Assembly: GCF_037126465.1 (NCBI RefSeq) | Contig: NC_088204.1 | Location: 80,366,361 to 80,430,360 of the forward strand | Source: Ornithodoros turicata | Lineage: Eukaryota > Arthropoda > Arachnida > Ixodida > Argasidae | Direction of reading: 5' to 3' | Length of the DNA stretch: 64,000 nt | In this document: in pieces, positions 10,521 to 20,545 of the stretch | Layout: every line of letters starts with the position of its first letter | Position numbering within the stretch: the stretch's first letter is position 1 | Translations under genes and position numbers: made by a program | Notes under the pieces: generated by a model | Told to the model about the DNA's origin: nothing | The model's database searches: none | The model's input: only the letters and a program-made list of their open reading frames with translations

Positions 10521-10736
10521 TTTTATTGAGCGCATTGATGAGTATTGTGTACGAGTGCATTTTTTCACAACAAAAAAATTAGCGGCACCATTTTACCTTT
10601 TTCACTTGAAATGAATAATGCAGGCAGACGCCATCTACTTCATTGGGTGCAGTTGGATTTCACTTAAAATATACTTGTCACTTAATGCAGTCACTATGGC
10701 AGCATGCACTGAAGTTGTCCTGCATCTCGAGATTTG

Positions 10737-13700
10737 AGCACTTTTGTTTTTCAGCCAAAAATGGGAAAAGGGCAAGCCTAACCCCTTGGTGTTTTTTATG
10801 GTCAAAACTCGAAGGTATTCTTCCGCTTCCACTTTTGCGCCAATATTAAAGCGCAGATCCTACTGAGCATCTGTGCTTAATTCTGGCACGATTTGAGCAC
10901 TTTTATTTTTCGGCCAAAAATGGGAAAAAGGGCAAGCCTAACCCCTTGGTGTTTTTTATGGTCAAAACTCGAAGGTATTCTTCCGCTTCCACTTTTGCGC
11001 TAATATTAAAGCGCGGATCCTACTGAGCATCTGTGCTTAATTCTGGCACGATTTGAGCACTTTTATTTTTCGGCCAAAAATGGGAAAAAGGGCAAGCCTA
11101 ACCCCTTGGTGTTTTTTATGGTCAAAACTCGAAGGTATTCTTCCGCTTCCACTTTTGCGCTAATATTAAAGCGCGGATCCTACTGAGCATCTGTGCTTAA
11201 TTCTGGCACGATTTGAGCACTTTTATTTTTCAGCCAAAAATGGGAAAAAGGGCAAGCCTAACCCCTTGGTGTTTTTTATGGTCAAAACTCGAAGGTATTC
11301 TTCCGCTTCCACTTTTGCGCTAATATTAAAGCGCAGATCCTACTGAGCATCTGTGCTTAATTCTGGCACGATTTGAGCACTTTTATTTTTCAGCCAAAAA
11401 TGGGAAAAAGGGCAAGCCTAACCCCTTGGTGTTTTTTATGGTCAAAACTCGAAGGTATTCTTCCGCTTCCACTTTTGCGCTAATATTAAAGCGCAGATCC
11501 TACTGAGCATCTGTGCTTAATTCTGGCAGGATTTGAGCACTTTTATTTTTCAGCCAAAAATGGGAAAAACGGCAAGCCCTTGGTGTTTTTTATGGTCAAA
11601 ACTCGAAGGTGTTCTTCCGCTTCCACTTTTGCGCTAATATTAAAGCGCAGATCCTACTGAGCATCTGTGCTTAATTCTGGCACGATTTGAGCACTTTTAT
11701 TTTTCAGCCAAAAATGGGAAAAACGGCAAGCCCTTGGTGTTTTTTATGGTCAAAACTCGAAGGTGTTCTTCCGCTTCCACTTTTGCGCTAATATTAAAGC
11801 GCAGATCCTACTGAGCATCTGTGCTTAATTCTGGCACGATTTGAGCACTTTTATTTTTCAGCCAAAAATGGGAAAAACGGCAAGCCCTTGGTGTTTTTTA
11901 TGGTCAAAACTCGAAGGTGTTCTTCCGCTTCCACTTTTGCGCTAATATTAAAGCGCAGATCCTACTGAGCATCTGTGCTTAATTCTGGCACGATTTGAGC
12001 ACTTTTATTTTTCAGCCAAAAATGGGAAAAACGGCAAGCCCTTGGTGTTTTTTATGGTCAAAACTCGAAGGTGTTCTTCCGCTTCCACTTTTGCGCTAAT
12101 ATTAAAGCGCAGATCCTACTGAGCATCTGTGCTTAATTCTGGCACGATTTGAGCACTTTTATTTTTCAGCCAAAAATGGGAAAAACGGCAAGCTACCCTT
12201 GGTGTTTTTTATGGTCAAAACTCGAAGGTGTTCTTCCGCTTCCACTTTTGCGCTAATATTAAAGCGCAGATCCTACTGAGCATCTGTGCTTAATTCTGGC
12301 ACGATTTGAGCACTTTTATTTTTCAGCCAAAAATGGGAAAAACGGCAAGCCCTTGGTGTTTTTTATGGTCAAAACTCGAAGGTATTCTTCCGCTTCCACT
12401 TTTGCGCTAATATTAAAGCGCAGATCCTACTGAGCATCTGTGCTTAATTCTGGCACGATTTGAGCACTTTTATTTTTCAGCCAAAAATGGGAAAAAGGGC
12501 AAGCCCTTGGTGTTTTTTATGGTCAAAACTCGAAGGTATTCTTCCGCTTCCACTTTTGCGCTAATATTAAAGCGCAGATCCTACTGAGCATCTGTGCTTA
12601 ATTCTGGCACGATTTGAGCACTTTTATTTTTCAGCCAAAAATGGGAAAAAGGGCAAGCCTAACCCCTTGGTGTTTTTTATGGTCAAAACTCGAAGGTATT
12701 CTTCCGCTTCCACTTTTGCGCTAATATTAAAGCGCAGATCCTACTGAGCATCTGTGCTTAATTCTGGCACGATTTGAGCACTTTTATTTTTCAGCCAAAA
12801 ATGGGAAAAAGGGCAAGCCCTTGGTGTTTTTTATGGTCAAAACTCGAAGGTATTCTTCCGCTTCCACTTTTGCGCTAATATTAAAGCGCAGATCCTACTG
12901 AGCATCTGTGCTTAATTCTGGCACGATTTGAGCACTTTTATTTTTCAGCCAAAAATGGGAAAAAGGGCAAGCCTACCCTTGGTGTTTTTTATGGTCAAAA
13001 CTCGAAGGTATTCTTCCGCTTCCACTTTTGCGCTAATATTAAAGCGCAGATCCTACTGAGCATCTGTGCTTAATTCTGGCACGATTTGAGCACTTTTATT
13101 TTTCAGCCAAAAATGGGAAAAAGGGCAAGCCTAACCCCTTGGTGTTTTTTATGGTCAAAACTCGAAGGTATTCTTCCGCTTCCACTTTTGCGCTAATATT
13201 AAAGCGCAGATCCTACTGAGCATCTGTGCTTAATTCTGGCACGATTTGAGCACTTTTATTTTTCAGCCAAAAATGGGAAAAAGGGCAAGCCTAACCCCTT
13301 GGTGTTTTTTATGGTCAAAACTCGAANNNNNNNNNNNNNNNNNNNNNNNNNNNNNNNNNNNNNNNNNNNNNNNNNNNNNNNNNNNNNNNNNNNNNNNNNN
13401 NNNNNNNNNNNNNNNNNNNNNNNNNNAACTCGAAGGTATTCTTCCGCTTCCACTTTTGCGCTAATATTAAAGCGCAGATCCTACTGAGCATCTGTGCTTA
13501 ATTCTGGCAGGATTCGAGCACTTTTATTTTTCAGCCAAAAATGGGAAAAAGGGCAAGCCTAACCCCTTGGTGTTTTTTATGGTCAAAACTCGAAGGTATT
13601 CTTCCGCTTCCATTTTTGCGCTAATATTAAAGCGCAGGTCCTACTGAGCATCTGTGCTTAATTCTGGCACGATCTGAGCACTTTTATTTTTCAGCCAAAA

Positions 13701-13925
13701 ATGGGAAAAAGGGCAAGCCTAACCCCTTGGTGTTTTTTATGGTCAAAACTCGAAGGTATTCTTCCGCTTCCACTTTTGCGCTAATATTAAAGCGCAGATC
13801 CTACTGAGCATCTGTGCTTAATTCTGGCAGGATTTGAGCACTTTTATTTTTCAGCCAAAAATGGGAAGAAGGGCAAGCCTCACGGTGTTTTTTATGGTCA
13901 GAACTCGAAGGTATTTTTTCCGCCA
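10737..13925 (+). repeat. Satellite array, 154-160 bp monomer, interrupted by an assembly gap
   Basis: About 20 head-to-tail units are present. Taking TTCTGGCA as the landmark, starts fall at 10881, 11041, 11201, 11361, 11521, 11675, 11829, 11983, 12137, 12294, 12448, 12602, 12762, 12916, 13074 and 13234. After the gap they resume at 13502, 13662 and 13822. Length classes come from the block AAGCCTAACCCCTTGG (160 bp) versus AAGCCCTTGG (154 bp), plus 157- and 158-bp forms. Each unit has an AT-rich near-palindrome GCGCTAATATTAAAGCGC. Edge units are diverged. No ORF runs through it. Confidence 0.97.
13327..13426. other. Assembly gap of 100 N
   Basis: There are exactly 100 N. The left flank ends AAAACTCGAA and the right begins AACTCGAAGG, so the flanks overlap by eight bases in register. 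This is a placeholder in a collapsed repeat, not a measured length. Confidence 0.98.
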
Positions 13926-14533
13926 TCTAATGCGCCTCAAAAAATGAACTCGCCTAATGCACTGAAGGCCTTCGGTGCATTCGGCGAGTTGGGATTCGGT
14001 CTACGGGAAAGACTCAACCTAGCGTGGGGAAAAGACAACGAGTACTCAATTACACAGAAGCTACACTAGTACAATACAACACTTATGTTTGACCTCACTC
14101 TTATAAATGTCCTCTGCCTTTCATTGAAACCTGTTCCCACACCTGCACGCATATCCCTATAGAGTTCCCAGAATGAAGAGCGTCACAACCCATTAAAACA
14201 TGCACCATCAGCCACAACCAGTTCAAAAGCTCGTTAAGGGGGAATTACTTCTTCAGAAGTCTATGGGCGATTTTCGTCCGCACAAAACACGTGAGCGCTC
14301 TAAACTATCATCTTAAGATACTGGCGTGTTCTCTTAGCTTTTCTGTAGTCAATGACGTATTTTTTATGGGGACAAGGTTGAGCCGTTGATTTTTAATAAA
14401 TTAAAGCATGGCGCGTCTCGAACATGTGCTGCCATCTCGATAGAGTCGGTCGCACACTAAAATGTTTGCGAATTCGGACCCAATACAAATCAACGGATAA
14501 TCCTGGAATTCTACAAAATGTGTCACTGACGAG
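13926..14533. other. Intergenic, nothing recognised beyond a short hairpin
   Basis: A small inverted repeat (ACTCGCCTAATGCACTGAAGG at 13948, then CCTTCGGTGCATTCGGCGAGT) lies next to the satellite. The rest shows no coding or repeat signature I recognise. Confidence 0.5.
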
Positions 14534-15915
14534 CAGAGGTGGGCACCCTCGCGAGGCTTGTGAGGGTGAGGGCTCCCTCACCCTCACCTCACCTCACGGA
14601 ATTTGACGTGAGGTGAGGTGAGGAGCGTCTTTTGGAGCAATGGTTGAGGTGAGGTGAGGAAAAATCTTCCTAGATGACGCTGAGGTGAGGTGAGGTGAGG
14701 AAAATTTTCTGAAAAACTTTTTGAGGTGAGGTGAGATGAGGAAATTTTTTCTCCAGAAAGGCTGAGGTGAGGTGGGATGAGATACATTTTCTGAAAAACT
14801 TTTTGAGGTGAGGTGAGGTGAGGGAAATTTTGTTAAAATTTTCTGAGGTGAGGATTCCTTTTTCATGTGAGGTGAGGACTTTTTTTTTGTGTGTCGAGAG
14901 AAGAAAAGAAAAAAATTTGTCCGAAAATTTTTAGGTGATATGAGGCAAGTTGGCAAAAGGTAGTTGTTAGGGCTGTCTTCTTTACTTTTTTTTTTCAGTG
15001 ACTGTTGTAAACCGAACGACGCGAGCCGTTGCACTTCACTATCAATAATCGCTGCTTATTGGCTGGTCCTGAGTCCTGACGATGGGTCTAGAGACTCTGG
15101 CTGCACATCCCACAAAAAGTAGGGGGCAATACGGGCACGACATTGGGTGCACTGATGACGTCACACTCATACGATTATGATTCACAAAGCTGCGCTTCGA
15201 TTCGACCACCACTGTAGCGCTCAACCTATCGGATGCCATGCGAAGGCGGTGAACGAGACAATTAGCAATGCAGCTGCCATCCCACTAGCTGATGGCGAGC
15301 GGCCATGATATAATGCGTAGGACATGATCCGTAAATAATTTTAGCTATCATCGCCATTCATCAGGTACTCACCGCAGTCGTGGCGCTTTCTGGCCACTGT
15401 TGCGCTTGCGCCACAAACACCTAGAGTCACAATCTACCGCTGAAGCAGAGAGTCGGGACCTGATGCTTTAGTCCCGATACTTGCTTTACGCTGCGTACTT
15501 TCGTCATTTAAAAAAGTGAGAAGCGTCGACCTTGAGAAGGGAGGGGCACCGTCCTAACTGCAAGTGAGGTGAGGGCGCCTTGAATCCCCTCACCTCACGG
15601 AATTTGAGGTGAGGTGAGGGAAAATTTTTTTATGCAAGGCTGAGGTGAGGTGAGGAAAGATTTTTTCAGGAAAGGCTGAGGGGAGGTGAGATGAGGAAAT
15701 TTTTCGGATAATGTTTTGAGGTGAGGTGAGGCGAGGAAAATTTTCTGAAAAATTATTTGAGGTGAGGGCAGGCGAGGAAAATTCTCTGAATTTTTTTTAG
15801 GTGAGGTGAGGGAACTTCTCCGAAAAGTAGTTGAGGTGAGGTGAGGTGAGGACAAACCTCCGTCCAGGAAAATCGAGGTGAGGGCAAAGACCGTGAGGAG
15901 TTTTGCCCACCTCTG
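14534..15915. mobile_element. hAT-like non-autonomous element made of TGAGG repeats
   Basis: CAGAGGTGGGCA (14534-14545) and TGCCCACCTCTG (15904-15915) are terminal inverted repeats. CTGACGAG is duplicated exactly at 14526-14533 and 15916-15923. Both arms (about 14570-14880 and 15560-15890) consist of GAGGTGAGGTGAGG blocks spaced by AAAATTTT-type spacers. The 14900-15540 core is unique and has no transposase. A one-ended fragment lies at 2279-2390. Confidence 0.88.
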
Positions 15916-16044
15916 CTGACGAGGGTAAAGCAAAGAGACCAGACCCACGCTTCTGTATTGACGACATTTTACGCCGTTTCTGAGCGATGTGCGAACAAAC
16001 TTTCTCTATTGTCTTGCGCCTTAAGATCGAGACAAGGATTATTT

Positions 16045-17627
16045 CGACAACAAAATAATCTTTATTTCACTCTATGTACACTATGATACAGGTACTCTGT
16101 ACATCAGCATCTAATCTGCAGATGTTCTGCGCCGCTGATATGCGGCCATTTTAAAAATTGATCTCTGGGCCATCGCAGTTTGAAGGGGGCCACACTTGCA
16201 AAGACCAAAAAAGTTTTGTCCATTAAGTACTATCTTTATAGCTCTCTCGCGAGTGTTTTATATATAAGCTATTTACAACGATTTATACACGTTTAATTTC
16301 TATTGTTTTCGAGATCATACCAAACATGGGAGAGGTTGTAGCGCTACAAAGCGCTACACAGACATCTTCTGTATTTACAATAAAAAAAAATAAATTGCAC
16401 TTTATAGCTTCCGAATAATGTCTGTGCTTCTGCGCCCATACCCATCAAAAGGTTCCACTCTGCACAGGCTGTAAACAACCTGTTTGTACTGTTCAGAAAG
16501 CAGAGGCACATGAGAACTTGGCACTTGGATATTCAATCGATAATAAGGTGGGTTTCCAGTTCTGAGGCATTGGTCCTGTAGTGTTTTTTTTTTCTGTTTG
16601 CTGGATGTGTTAGGACGCATTGCGATTGGAACTGTCAAGCAAATTTCAGCGACTGGGACAAAGTGGTGATGCACCGCACCAATGTTCACGATTATTGTGA
16701 CAATGGTAGGACATCCCATGCGATGGTGGGAGAATGCCTCAGATGCCATGTACATAAACTGTATCTTGTGAGGACAAAAATGCAAATACAGCAGAGCATA
16801 GACAATGATTCTGAGGCTTCAGTCGCTACAGCTTGTCTTTCTCTTCTGAATCCAATGCTGCCAACTGAGATAATTAAACTAAAGACTACAGCTAGAAAAT
16901 CACCCTTCAAGAGGTTTTGCAAGGCGCCCAAAATGCCACAACAGTGCTTGTGCTTTTCTACAAAGGAGGCGAAGCATACTTGTTTGTACACATTTTGACT
17001 GACAAGCAGACACAACCAAATTTCTTAAACAATATTATTTTGACTCAATTCCAGTAATATAATAAGCATGGAGGAAGGAACAAAGGGAGGCACCTGAGGG
17101 AATTTGAGAAGAACTTGAGGCAAGAGACAGAGTAAGCTATAAGTTCTAGCTTCTTTGAAGCTAAAAGGGCAAGGGCACTGGTACCCGGAAAAGCCACTGA
17201 AGAGCATTTGCACGCGCACTTGTAGAGGAATTCCGAAACTAAGTTTTAAAAGTCTCTGCAGACGACGAAAGGTGACTTCGCAAGTCCCCCCCACTTCTGC
17301 TTCACTTGATGATGATGTTGGATGCTGGGGGAGGGAAAAAAATAAGAGGGAGAGATTGATTGATTGACTCGATACAGTGGAATAAGAAGCTTCATCTCAT
17401 TCCTTCCTCCATTAATATACGTGTGTGCTCCGTTTGCAACGCATAAAAATTTCTCGGTCGTGTTTCCGCTGTTTACCAGTCATGCTTTGCCAAGCAGTCA
17501 TGCACAAACGTGAAGCTTCAAAAACTCTTTTTTTTTTCGGGATGAAATTCCAGCCACATTGGCCACACAGGTGTGGTCCACAGTTCACAGTCACATATAG
17601 CACCGGTGTTCCCGCAGCCATGACACT
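16045..17627 (-). other. Candidate minus-strand transcription unit (weak)
   Basis: On the minus strand an AATAAA poly(A) signal occurs at about 16051-16056. ORFs of 127 aa (16402-16785) and 107 aa (16692-17015) lie upstream of it. A small ORF could start at the ATG near 17627 (MAAGTPVLYVTVNCGPHLCG). I recognise no domain and could not build a convincing spliced CDS. It may be a long 3' UTR or a non-coding transcript. Confidence 0.25.
16402..16785 (-). CDS. Hypothetical ORF, 127 aa, unrecognised
   Basis: The frame is open with His/Pro-rich content (MGCPTIVTIIVNIGAVHHHF, SSKQKKKTLQDQ, ending GRRSTDIIRKL). It lies 350 bp upstream of a minus-strand AATAAA, which would suit a terminal exon. It has no known motif, no signal peptide and no acceptor strong enough to decide its start. 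It may be spurious. Confidence 0.2.
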   Translation of the reverse strand: MHFCPHKIQFMYMASEAFSHHRMGCPTIVTIIVNIGAVHHHFVPVAEICLTVPIAMRPNTSSKQKKKTLQDQCLRTGNPPYYRLNIQVPSSHVPLLSEQYKQVVYSLCRVEPFDGYGRRSTDIIRKL

Positions 17628-17639
17628 CCACAGTCTTAT

Positions 17640-17965
17640 CAACTCAACGCGCAGGCTGCCGTTCCTTTCCGCGTCGCTCTGTCCCGCAGTTCTTTCCAGT
17701 GTTCCAGGCGAGGAGCGCAGCGCAACGTCGACCGGCCCAAGACGAGCTGACCGACGAAAAGGAAACTGCCACGTCCGGCCCGCGTGCCGCACTTGAGAGG
17801 ACGTTCCAGAAGGAACGTCGTGTCGCCGGATCCTCGCGGAGTGGAGTCGCTCCGGTGGATTCGCGTGGCACGCACGTGGATCTCCGTGACGTCACGTCGT
17901 GTCACGTGCTGCAACCTAGACACGTTGCCTTCGACCACTGGAAAGAGAGAAAACATTTCGGTAAG
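17640..17965. promoter_or_regulatory. CpG-rich island with CRE and E-box motifs
   Basis: This is a locally GC/CpG-dense stretch in AT-rich surroundings. It contains TGACGTCA at 17887-17894 and CACGTG at 17903-17908. A good splice donor (TCG|GTAAGAGG) follows at about 17960. It could be a promoter with a 5' non-coding exon on either strand. No transcript evidence is available from sequence alone. Confidence 0.35.
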
Positions 17966-17971
17966 AGGAAG

Positions 17972-18237
17972 TAATAGGCCTTGTATCGCCAACTGTAGGA
18001 TGGGACAAGCGTTAGCTTGCCCACATCACGCTTCAGACCTAATAGACCTTTTAGACCTAATAGACGCTAATAGACCTTGTATCGCCAACTGTAGGATGAG
18101 ACAAGAGTTAGCTTGCCTTTTAGCTTGCTAATAGACCTTGTATCGCCAACTGTAGGATGGGACAAGCGTTAGATTGCCCATCCTTTTAGACCTTCTAATA
18201 GACCTTGTATCGCCAACTGTAGGATGGGACCTTTTTA
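17972..18237 (+). repeat. Four-copy interspersed tandem repeat
   Basis: Units start TAATAG(A/G)CCTTGTATCGCC at 17972, 18068, 18129 and 18196, each continuing AACTGTAGGATG(G/A)GAC. Units 1-3 go on to AAGCGTTAG-TTGCC. Spacing is 96, 61 and 67 bp, with short TTTTAGACC fillers between units. Confidence 0.85.
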
Positions 18238-18239
18238 CA

Positions 18240-19190
18240 AAAGCAAGCGCCACCTGTGGCACGCAAGGGCTCATGGGAACTTAGAGCATTACGAGGCGGC
18301 CAGAGACGGAGGTAGAAGAAGAACAACAACAACAACATTCCCGGTGAGCGCAGCAGCAGCGTCAGTCGGGGTAAACCATAACCGAAGCAGACGACAGAGA
18401 AGTGTCCCTCAAAGTTCCCATGCTGCTTTGCGCCGCGCGTTTGGTGGCGCGTGCAAATCAGTACAAAGCCGGGACTCTCCGAAGCAGAAATGTGGCCTCA
18501 CTATTTAAGAAGCAGGAACGTACATAAATAATTGGCAACAAATATAAATACTGATATGTTGAGACTGGGGTTTAATGAGTTGAAGGTTCGTCATGGAATG
18601 AATCCGCCAGGTATGCGGGTGACGGTGCAGATGGGTTCATTGCCTCCTCATAATATGATTATGATGTGTTGGGAGTTTAATGGCGCAAAAGCATCTAATA
18701 TGTCAATATGTCCCCTTCAATTGAGACAAGCTTCTGCAAATAAACTTTTCTAGCATGGGTTCTGCAATAGCGACTGACACTTTGTTGGTTCTAGTTCACT
18801 TTTCTAGTTCAGAGAGGAATTGTTCGTCTTTCTGTAGCACATTGTCCACATGCTGAGCAGACATAGGCAGCAGCTGCAGTTGTGTATAGCGGGTAAATAC
18901 GTCGACTTGTCTGCCCCACTCATTTTCCTGAGATCACTACGTCTGATTTCCTCTTTTGGCATTATCCTCTATAATGCCGTAATTCCAGATATCTCTTGCG
19001 CTTTTCGGCGTGGCTGCTTCGACAAGAAGAAGAAAAAAAAAGAGCAATGCATTGTATGCTTGAGAAACCGCAATAATTTACCTAGGCACACTTTGCACCG
19101 CGTCTAACAACACGCAACCAAATACGAACCATACCGATCATACGGCATGCTACAGACAATGCTTGCACATCTTAACCGGAAGAGACGCCG
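18240..19190. other. Intergenic, no recognised feature
   Basis: Mixed-composition sequence. One TAG-less GCAGACGACA motif occurs at 18387. Short ORFs here have no recognisable content. Confidence 0.5.
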
Positions 19191-19194
19191 AACG

Positions 19195-19335
19195 CCAGGA
19201 ACAGGCTGGGATCGGGATTGCCGCCTGTAAAGCCTGATCCCAGGGTTGCTGGTTCAAACATGGCCGAGAACGCAGCCACGCGTTGGCAGGGTACAGGCAT
19301 ACAAGTTGCTTGGACACGTCGCTCACTGTCTTGCC
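19195..19335 (+). mobile_element. SINE family C fragment (tRNA-related), degraded
   Basis: CCTGATCCCAGGGTTGCTGG, then TTCAAAC, TGGCCGAGAACGCAGCC and GGTACAGGCATACAAGTTGC are the sense version of the antisense SINE at 49700-49975. The B-box is GGTTCAAAC. Confidence 0.6.
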
Positions 19336-19996
19336 ATGCCACGCATGTACATTACCGCTGTGGTTTACGGACAGGCATACACGTAAACGGCTCCATTGTT
19401 AAGCATATCTCCAAAATAACGCCTGGTACTCAACCGGACAGCTCGTTTGTAAAGTTTCTTTGCCCTTCGTTTTGACGGGCGTTCGGGCACTCGGATTCCA
19501 AGTAGAATCTGGCTTTGCTCGACTCGGTCGTCTCGAACTATACGACGTACAACCTTTTTCTGCACCTTTATCGTTGTCTCTCAAGATCAGAGCTCTCATA
19601 AACACCTGCAGGACCGTGAATCATCCGTTATCTCTCTTATCTATACCAGTGGAGGAAAGCGTTAAGTCAATTAGGGACGCGAACCACGCCAGTGCTGTAC
19701 CTCAAATGCAGGTCGCTTTGAAATAAGGTACTTCTAATTCGTGGTTCGGAAGCTTACAAGTATTTGAATATCACGCATAATCACTTTAGAGACACGAATT
19801 GGTAATGATGCGCACGTTGGAAGCGTTCCAATCTGATCTGGCAAAGTGGAGCCCAGGTGAAGCAAACTCGGTGTATGCTGTTTGAATATTCCTGCTATCG
19901 GAAGCGTAAAATTTATTTGAAACGGGCAATATTGTTTGATGTTCTGTCGACTGGACGAATAGTCCTGACCTAACCCTCCTATTTGTTACAGTTGCG

Positions 19997-20545
19997 CTCT
20001 AAGAAAAAAATAAAAATAAAAAATAAGGAGTAGAACGGGGAGTAATTGCAGCTTCTAAACCCCTAGTCTGCAATTACTCCCCATTTTAGTCCCCTAACCC
20101 GACATTTACTCCCCAGAACTCCAAATTGTCACTGAACTTCGCGAATGGTCTTCCGAATGCAACAGTCTACGTCAATATGTGCCCTCAGTCAATTTGATGG
20201 CATAAGGCGGTCTAAACTCAGCCAACGTAGCAATTTAACACCCACACAGAGTAAGAAACAGTTAGCGCAACTTTCTTCACAAATTATGCCCTATGTATGG
20301 CGCAAGATTTTATATACATAACTCGATATATCACGGTTGACGGCTTGCTTCAAAGTATTTTCAAGCGTGCACGCGAATTATGTACCTGGAACTCTTACAA
20401 CAGCGCGTGAAATGCAGTCTCCACTCTGTGACATCCATTTACTCCCGCGCATTTATTCCCGAAGGGGACTATTTTTTGTGGCAATGCATTTAGTCCCCAA
20501 AAGGGGTAAAAGTACTCTTTTTTTTTCTTCTTTTTTTAGAGTGTG
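19997..20545 (-). mobile_element. MITE family A, copy 1 (GGGAGTAATTGCAG type)
   Basis: The left end is CGCTCTAAGAAAAAA and the right end TTTTTTTAGAGTG. The interior contains GGGAGTAATTGCAGC, TTTAGTCCCCTAACCCGAC and a unique centre. It is the inverted counterpart of 57573-58109 over its whole length. It is non-coding. Confidence 0.8.

Noticed and set aside
10737..13925. CRISPR array or gene-encoded repeat protein
   Set aside because: Units are contiguous satellite monomers without unique spacers. Frames are not kept open and the genome is eukaryotic.
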